Assembly (NCBI GenBank): GCA_038227745.1
Contig: JBBRPS010000450.1
Location: forward strand, 1-8,562
Length of the DNA: 8,562 bases
Direction: 5' to 3'
Source: DASPXY01 sp038227745
Lineage (GTDB): Bacteria; Planctomycetota; Planctomycetia; Gemmatales; Gemmataceae
The translations under genes were made by a program, and so were the position numbers. Positions within the stretch are counted from its first letter, which is position 1. Every line of letters begins with the position of its first letter. The notes below the pieces were generated by a model. That model was not told where the DNA came from and searched no databases. It worked only from the letters and a program-made list of their open reading frames with translations. Below are positions 6,125 to 8,562 of the stretch, piece by piece.

Positions 6125-6154
6125 GGCCCGCGGCCTTCTGGCCGCGGGCCTTCT
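6125..6154 (+). terminator. Intrinsic terminator-like hairpin after the beta-helix gene
   Basis: GGCCCGCGGCC (6125-6135) pairs perfectly with GGCCGCGGGCC (6140-6150) around a TTCT tetraloop, followed at once by TTCT. An 11-bp GC-only stem with a short loop is what GC-rich bacteria commonly use for termination, although the T-run is short and interrupted. It lies about 155 nt after the stop at 5968, so the two palindromes before it would be part of the 3' UTR. Confidence 0.6.
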
Positions 6155-6310
6155 CATCGACGCCCGCGGCATCCCCTCAAGCCCACGCCGCGGCCCATCC
6201 GATAAAGCTTTCTAACCGAGGCCCTCCGACGCCGTCCACCGTGCGCGGGCGGACCGCGAAGAGCTTGCGCCGACCCCGCTTTCCCCCCCTTTGCCCGGCC
6301 TTACTTCCTG

Positions 6311-6339
6311 TTGCGGAAAGCGGCCTGTGATGATAGATT
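6311..6339 (+). promoter_or_regulatory. Candidate sigma70-type promoter for the double methyltransferase gene
   Basis: TTGCGG (6311-6316) and TAGATT (6334-6339) are separated by exactly 17 nt and match three and four of six positions of the -35 and -10 consensus. The predicted start point near 6346 would leave a leader of about 50 nt before the ATG at 6398. The location between a terminator-like hairpin and the gene fits. Activity is inferred. Confidence 0.45.
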
Positions 6340-6386
6340 GCCGCCGCTCCCGGCCGGGCCGGTACACTGGGCGGGCGGTGCGAACA

Positions 6387-6392
6387 AGGAGG
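6387..6392 (+). promoter_or_regulatory. Strong Shine-Dalgarno sequence fixing the methyltransferase start
   Basis: AGGAGG within AAGGAGGTGA (6386-6395) matches the anti-Shine-Dalgarno end of 16S rRNA almost perfectly and lies 5 nt before the ATG at 6398. It settles this start over the longer in-frame opening at 6311, whose extra residues resemble no known domain. It is far stronger than the sites before the other two genes, suggesting efficient initiation. Confidence 0.85.
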
Positions 6393-6397
6393 TGAGC

Positions 6398-8542
6398 ATG
6401 TCAGGCACTGGAACGAACGGCAACTCCCGTGGAGCGAAGCGGGCGGCGCCGATCGACACGCTCGGCCCGGAGGGCCGCGGCCAGTGGGACGAGGCCTACG
6501 AGCAGGACTGCCGGGCCGAGGTCGAGGGCGGCGAGGACTTCGCCGCGCGCCTGCGGCGCGCGCCGGTCACCGTCCGGGCCGCCCATGCACGCCGGCTGGA
6601 ATTGCTGGACGCCCTGCCGCTCGGCGACGTCGGCAAGAAGGTGTGCGTGGATTTCGGCGGCGGGCCGAACGGATTCGCGTCTCTCTTCCCGAAGCTGCAG
6701 GCCTGCGCCCGCGCGATCGCCATCGACCTGTCGCGCACGGCGCTGGAGGCCTCCGCGGCGCACAGCGGCCGGCCGCAGAACGCCCAGGACACGTACCTCA
6801 CCTCCCGCGGCGACCGCATCGACCTGCCCGACGGCAGCGTGGACGTCGTCTACGCCGGCGAGAGCATCGAGCGCGTCGAGAACATCGACGCCTTCCTTGA
6901 GGAAACCCACCGCATCCTCAAGCCGGGCGGCCTGCTGGTGCTGACGACGCTCCAGGGCGTCGCCCCGCCCGCGCCCGCGGTCCCGGCCCCCGCGGCGGTC
7001 GCCCCCGAGGCGAGCCCCGGTCTGGTGTCGGGGATGGCGCCGCGGCGCGCGTTCTCGCGGCTCGGGCAGATGGTCCGCGCGAACCCGTCGCTGCGGAAGA
7101 TCGCCCGCTTCGTGAAGCGCCGCCTGGTCGGGCCGCCCCCCGGCGCGGCCGCCGTTCACCCCGCCGGCACCGCGGACGACGCCGGTCCGGTACACCTCGG
7201 CCCGCTGCCGTACGGCGAACTGCGGCGGCTCCTCGGCCTGCGCTTCGAGGTCGTCGAGGCACACGGCTACGCCGGCGCCGTGGACGAGCCGCGCCCCGCC
7301 ACCCAGGATGCGGAGACCGCCCGCGCGTGGGCGGCGCAGCTGGAGGCCCGCCCGGAGCAGGCGCGGGGCGTGGTGGTGCTGGCACGGCGGCGCGAGGACT
7401 ACCGCCGCGCGGCCGTCTACACGCAGCAGCGCCACCACCACGATTCGCCCTACGTCCACTACCGCGGCGGCCCGTGGGAGGTCACCGGCCTGCACCGGGC
7501 GATGACCGGGCGGCTGGCGGCCGACGCGGCGTCCTCGTGGATGACCGTGCCCTTCGACGGCAGCGGCGTCGTCGTCCACTTCTGGTCCAACCCCTGGGGC
7601 GGCGCGGCGGTCCTCGAGGTCGGCGGCGTGCGCCGTGAAGTGAACCTCTACAATCCGCACGGCGGCTTCAAGCGCGTCCACATCGACGGCCTGCAGCCGG
7701 GCCGGCATGAGCTGCGCATCTCCGGCGGCTCGAACCGCGACCCGCGCAGCGTCGGCAACCAGATCCTCTTCCACCAGGCCATCGGCTACCACCGCGGCGC
7801 CCTGCCCGCCCGGCCGGAGGCCGCCTCGGCGCGGCCGGTTCCGCAGCGCACGCCGGCGGAGCGCGAGCAGCTCCGCAAGAAGGTCGCGTCGCGGCCGTGG
7901 TTCCACACCATCGACCTCGGCGACGGCATCGTCACCGCGGGCTGCGACCACTCGGTCGGCAAGGTCAGCTATCTTGCCCTGCCGGAGCGCCTGGACGGCC
8001 TGAGCGTACTGGACATCGGCGCCTACGACGGCTTCATGTCGTTCGAGTGCGAGCGGCGCGGGGCCAGCCGCGTGGTGGCCGCCGACCACTTCTGCTGGAC
8101 CTACGGCCAGGGCATGGCGACGAAGGACGGCTTCGACACCGCCAAGGCGGCCCTCGGTTCGCGCGTGCAGGACGTGCTCATTCCCGTCGAGGAGATTTCC
8201 CCCGAGCGGGTCGGGATCTTCGACGTCGTGCTCTTCCTCGGCGTGCTGTACCACGCCCCGGACATGATCCGCTACCTGCGCCTGGTGCGCTCGGTCTGCA
8301 AGCGGCAGGTGATCCTCGAGACCGAGGTGGACGCCCTCGACTACCCGCTGCCGGCGGCGGTCTTTTACCCCGGCAACAGTCTGAACAACGACGCCAGTAA
8401 CTTCTGGGGGCCGAACCTGGCGTGCGTCGAGGCGATGCTGCGCGAGGTGGGCTTCAAGAAGGTCGAGCGCATCTGCACGTTCAACATGGTGCGCCGCCCC
8501 AACCGCCCCTTCCACCGCGTCGTCTACCACGCCTTCGTTTGA
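6398..8542 (+). CDS. Double SAM methyltransferase with central beta-sandwich (possible glycan-binding) domain
   Basis: Predicted 714-residue cytoplasmic protein with three modules. Residues about 60-330 form a class I SAM-dependent methyltransferase: motif I VDFGGGPNG (84-92), acidic residue D110 in AIDLS, DGSVDVVYAGESIE (145-158) and LKPGGLLVLTT (174-184). An Ala/Pro-rich insert (about 188-262) splits it before the fold resumes at LGPLPYGELRRLLG. Residues about 340-466 (WMTVPFDGSGVVVHFWSN, VNLYNPHGGFKRVHIDGL, GRHELRISGGSNRDP) resemble the beta-sandwich accessory domains on carbohydrate-active and secreted proteins. Residues about 498-695 are a second methyltransferase of the DUF1698/CmoB-like group: PWFHTIDLGDGIVTAG, motif I VLDIGAYDGF (537-546), D563, FDVVLFLGVLYH (608-619) and FYPGNSLNNDASNFWGPN (656-673). 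CmoB itself modifies tRNA wobble uridine with carboxy-SAM, but no CmoA partner is present, and this fusion more likely methylates a sugar, lipid or small metabolite. Both SAM sites look intact. The start is fixed by AGGAGG at 6387-6392. Substrate is unknown. Confidence 0.88.
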   Translation: MSGTGTNGNSRGAKRAAPIDTLGPEGRGQWDEAYEQDCRAEVEGGEDFAARLRRAPVTVRAAHARRLELLDALPLGDVGKKVCVDFGGGPNGFASLFPKLQACARAIAIDLSRTALEASAAHSGRPQNAQDTYLTSRGDRIDLPDGSVDVVYAGESIERVENIDAFLEETHRILKPGGLLVLTTLQGVAPPAPAVPAPAAVAPEASPGLVSGMAPRRAFSRLGQMVRANPSLRKIARFVKRRLVGPPPGAAAVHPAGTADDAGPVHLGPLPYGELRRLLGLRFEVVEAHGYAGAVDEPRPATQDAETARAWAAQLEARPEQARGVVVLARRREDYRRAAVYTQQRHHHDSPYVHYRGGPWEVTGLHRAMTGRLAADAASSWMTVPFDGSGVVVHFWSNPWGGAAVLEVGGVRREVNLYNPHGGFKRVHIDGLQPGRHELRISGGSNRDPRSVGNQILFHQAIGYHRGALPARPEAASARPVPQRTPAEREQLRKKVASRPWFHTIDLGDGIVTAGCDHSVGKVSYLALPERLDGLSVLDIGAYDGFMSFECERRGASRVVAADHFCWTYGQGMATKDGFDTAKAALGSRVQDVLIPVEEISPERVGIFDVVLFLGVLYHAPDMIRYLRLVRSVCKRQVILETEVDALDYPLPAAVFYPGNSLNNDASNFWGPNLACVEAMLREVGFKKVERICTFNMVRRPNRPFHRVVYHAFV

Positions 8543-8562
8543 GCCGTGGGTCAGGACTCCGA

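Larger units (their letters stand above)
5969..6397. other. 429-bp intergenic region with palindromes, terminator and promoter candidate
   Basis: In order, this holds a perfect 29-bp nested inverted repeat (5991-6060), a 9-bp palindrome (6080-6100), a terminator-like hairpin (6125-6154), about 150 bp of plain GC-rich DNA with a short AT-richer patch near 6200-6215, and a promoter candidate (6311-6339) before the Shine-Dalgarno sequence of the next gene. No open frame here resembles a protein. Short open frames across the repeat simply translate its palindromes. Confidence 0.7.

Noticed and set aside
3833..6172. Minus-strand open frame of 779 residues opposite the beta-helix gene
   Set aside because: It includes long Gly/Arg low-complexity runs produced by the polyproline codons and crosses the intergenic inverted repeat. 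The plus strand here has clear domains and tandem repeats.
6401..8530. Long minus-strand open frame (709 residues) opposite the methyltransferase gene
   Set aside because: Its translation is Arg/Ala/Val/Asp-rich with no recognisable domain and mirrors the coding strand almost exactly. Antisense open frames of this kind are expected from third-position G/C bias.

Overview
The window is very GC-rich bacterial DNA that most resembles a planctomycete of the Gemmata group (family Gemmataceae or close). The main pointer is the large central protein. It has the planctomycete-type N-terminal LEALEDRLVP motif in place of a classical signal peptide, and a C-terminal HEMGHLTGLPD / LMDGTLPTGVRR domain of a kind common in large planctomycete extracellular proteins. 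Strong codon bias also produces long open frames on the opposite strand, which I treat as shadows. The assignment rests on motif recognition, not on a search.

Three large genes lie on the plus strand, each separated by a sizeable intergenic region, so they look like single transcription units. (1) 274-2154 encodes a multidomain glycosyltransferase: a GT2 catalytic domain, what looks like the N-terminal half of a GT4 glycosyltransferase, and a C-terminal DUF4214-like helical module. A TTGACA-17-TATGCC promoter candidate lies upstream. (2) 2846-5968 encodes a 1040-residue secreted or surface protein: planctomycete export motif, a Gly/Asn-rich parallel beta-helix with GGG[LIM]- and FxxN-like motifs reminiscent of chlamydial Pmp proteins, a run of 24 prolines, five ~48-residue tandem repeats of FG-GAP/VCBS type, and a metzincin-like zinc-site domain. 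(3) 6398-8542 encodes a 714-residue fusion of two different class I SAM methyltransferase domains around a beta-sandwich, possibly glycan-binding, module. It has a near-perfect Shine-Dalgarno sequence and a plausible sigma70 promoter.

The two main intergenic regions hold the most unusual structure. Just downstream of each of the first two genes is a large nested inverted repeat (2155-2234 and 5991-6060). Each has 29-bp arms, and each arm contains a smaller palindrome with a TCC/GGA centre preceded by GTGG. This layout resembles paired REP elements (BIMEs) mobilised by RAYT transposases, although the two share little sequence. A third palindrome and a strong terminator-like hairpin follow the second element. 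The leader of the beta-helix gene (2355-2845) is long, contains several hairpins and has a 20-bp near-palindrome 51 nt before the start codon.

Functionally, a glycosyltransferase, a large exported adhesin-like protein and a double methyltransferase with a putative glycan-binding module suggest a cell-surface or extracellular glycan/glycoprotein theme. That link is inferred from proximity only. I saw no tRNA, rRNA, CRISPR array, insertion sequence or obvious defence system.
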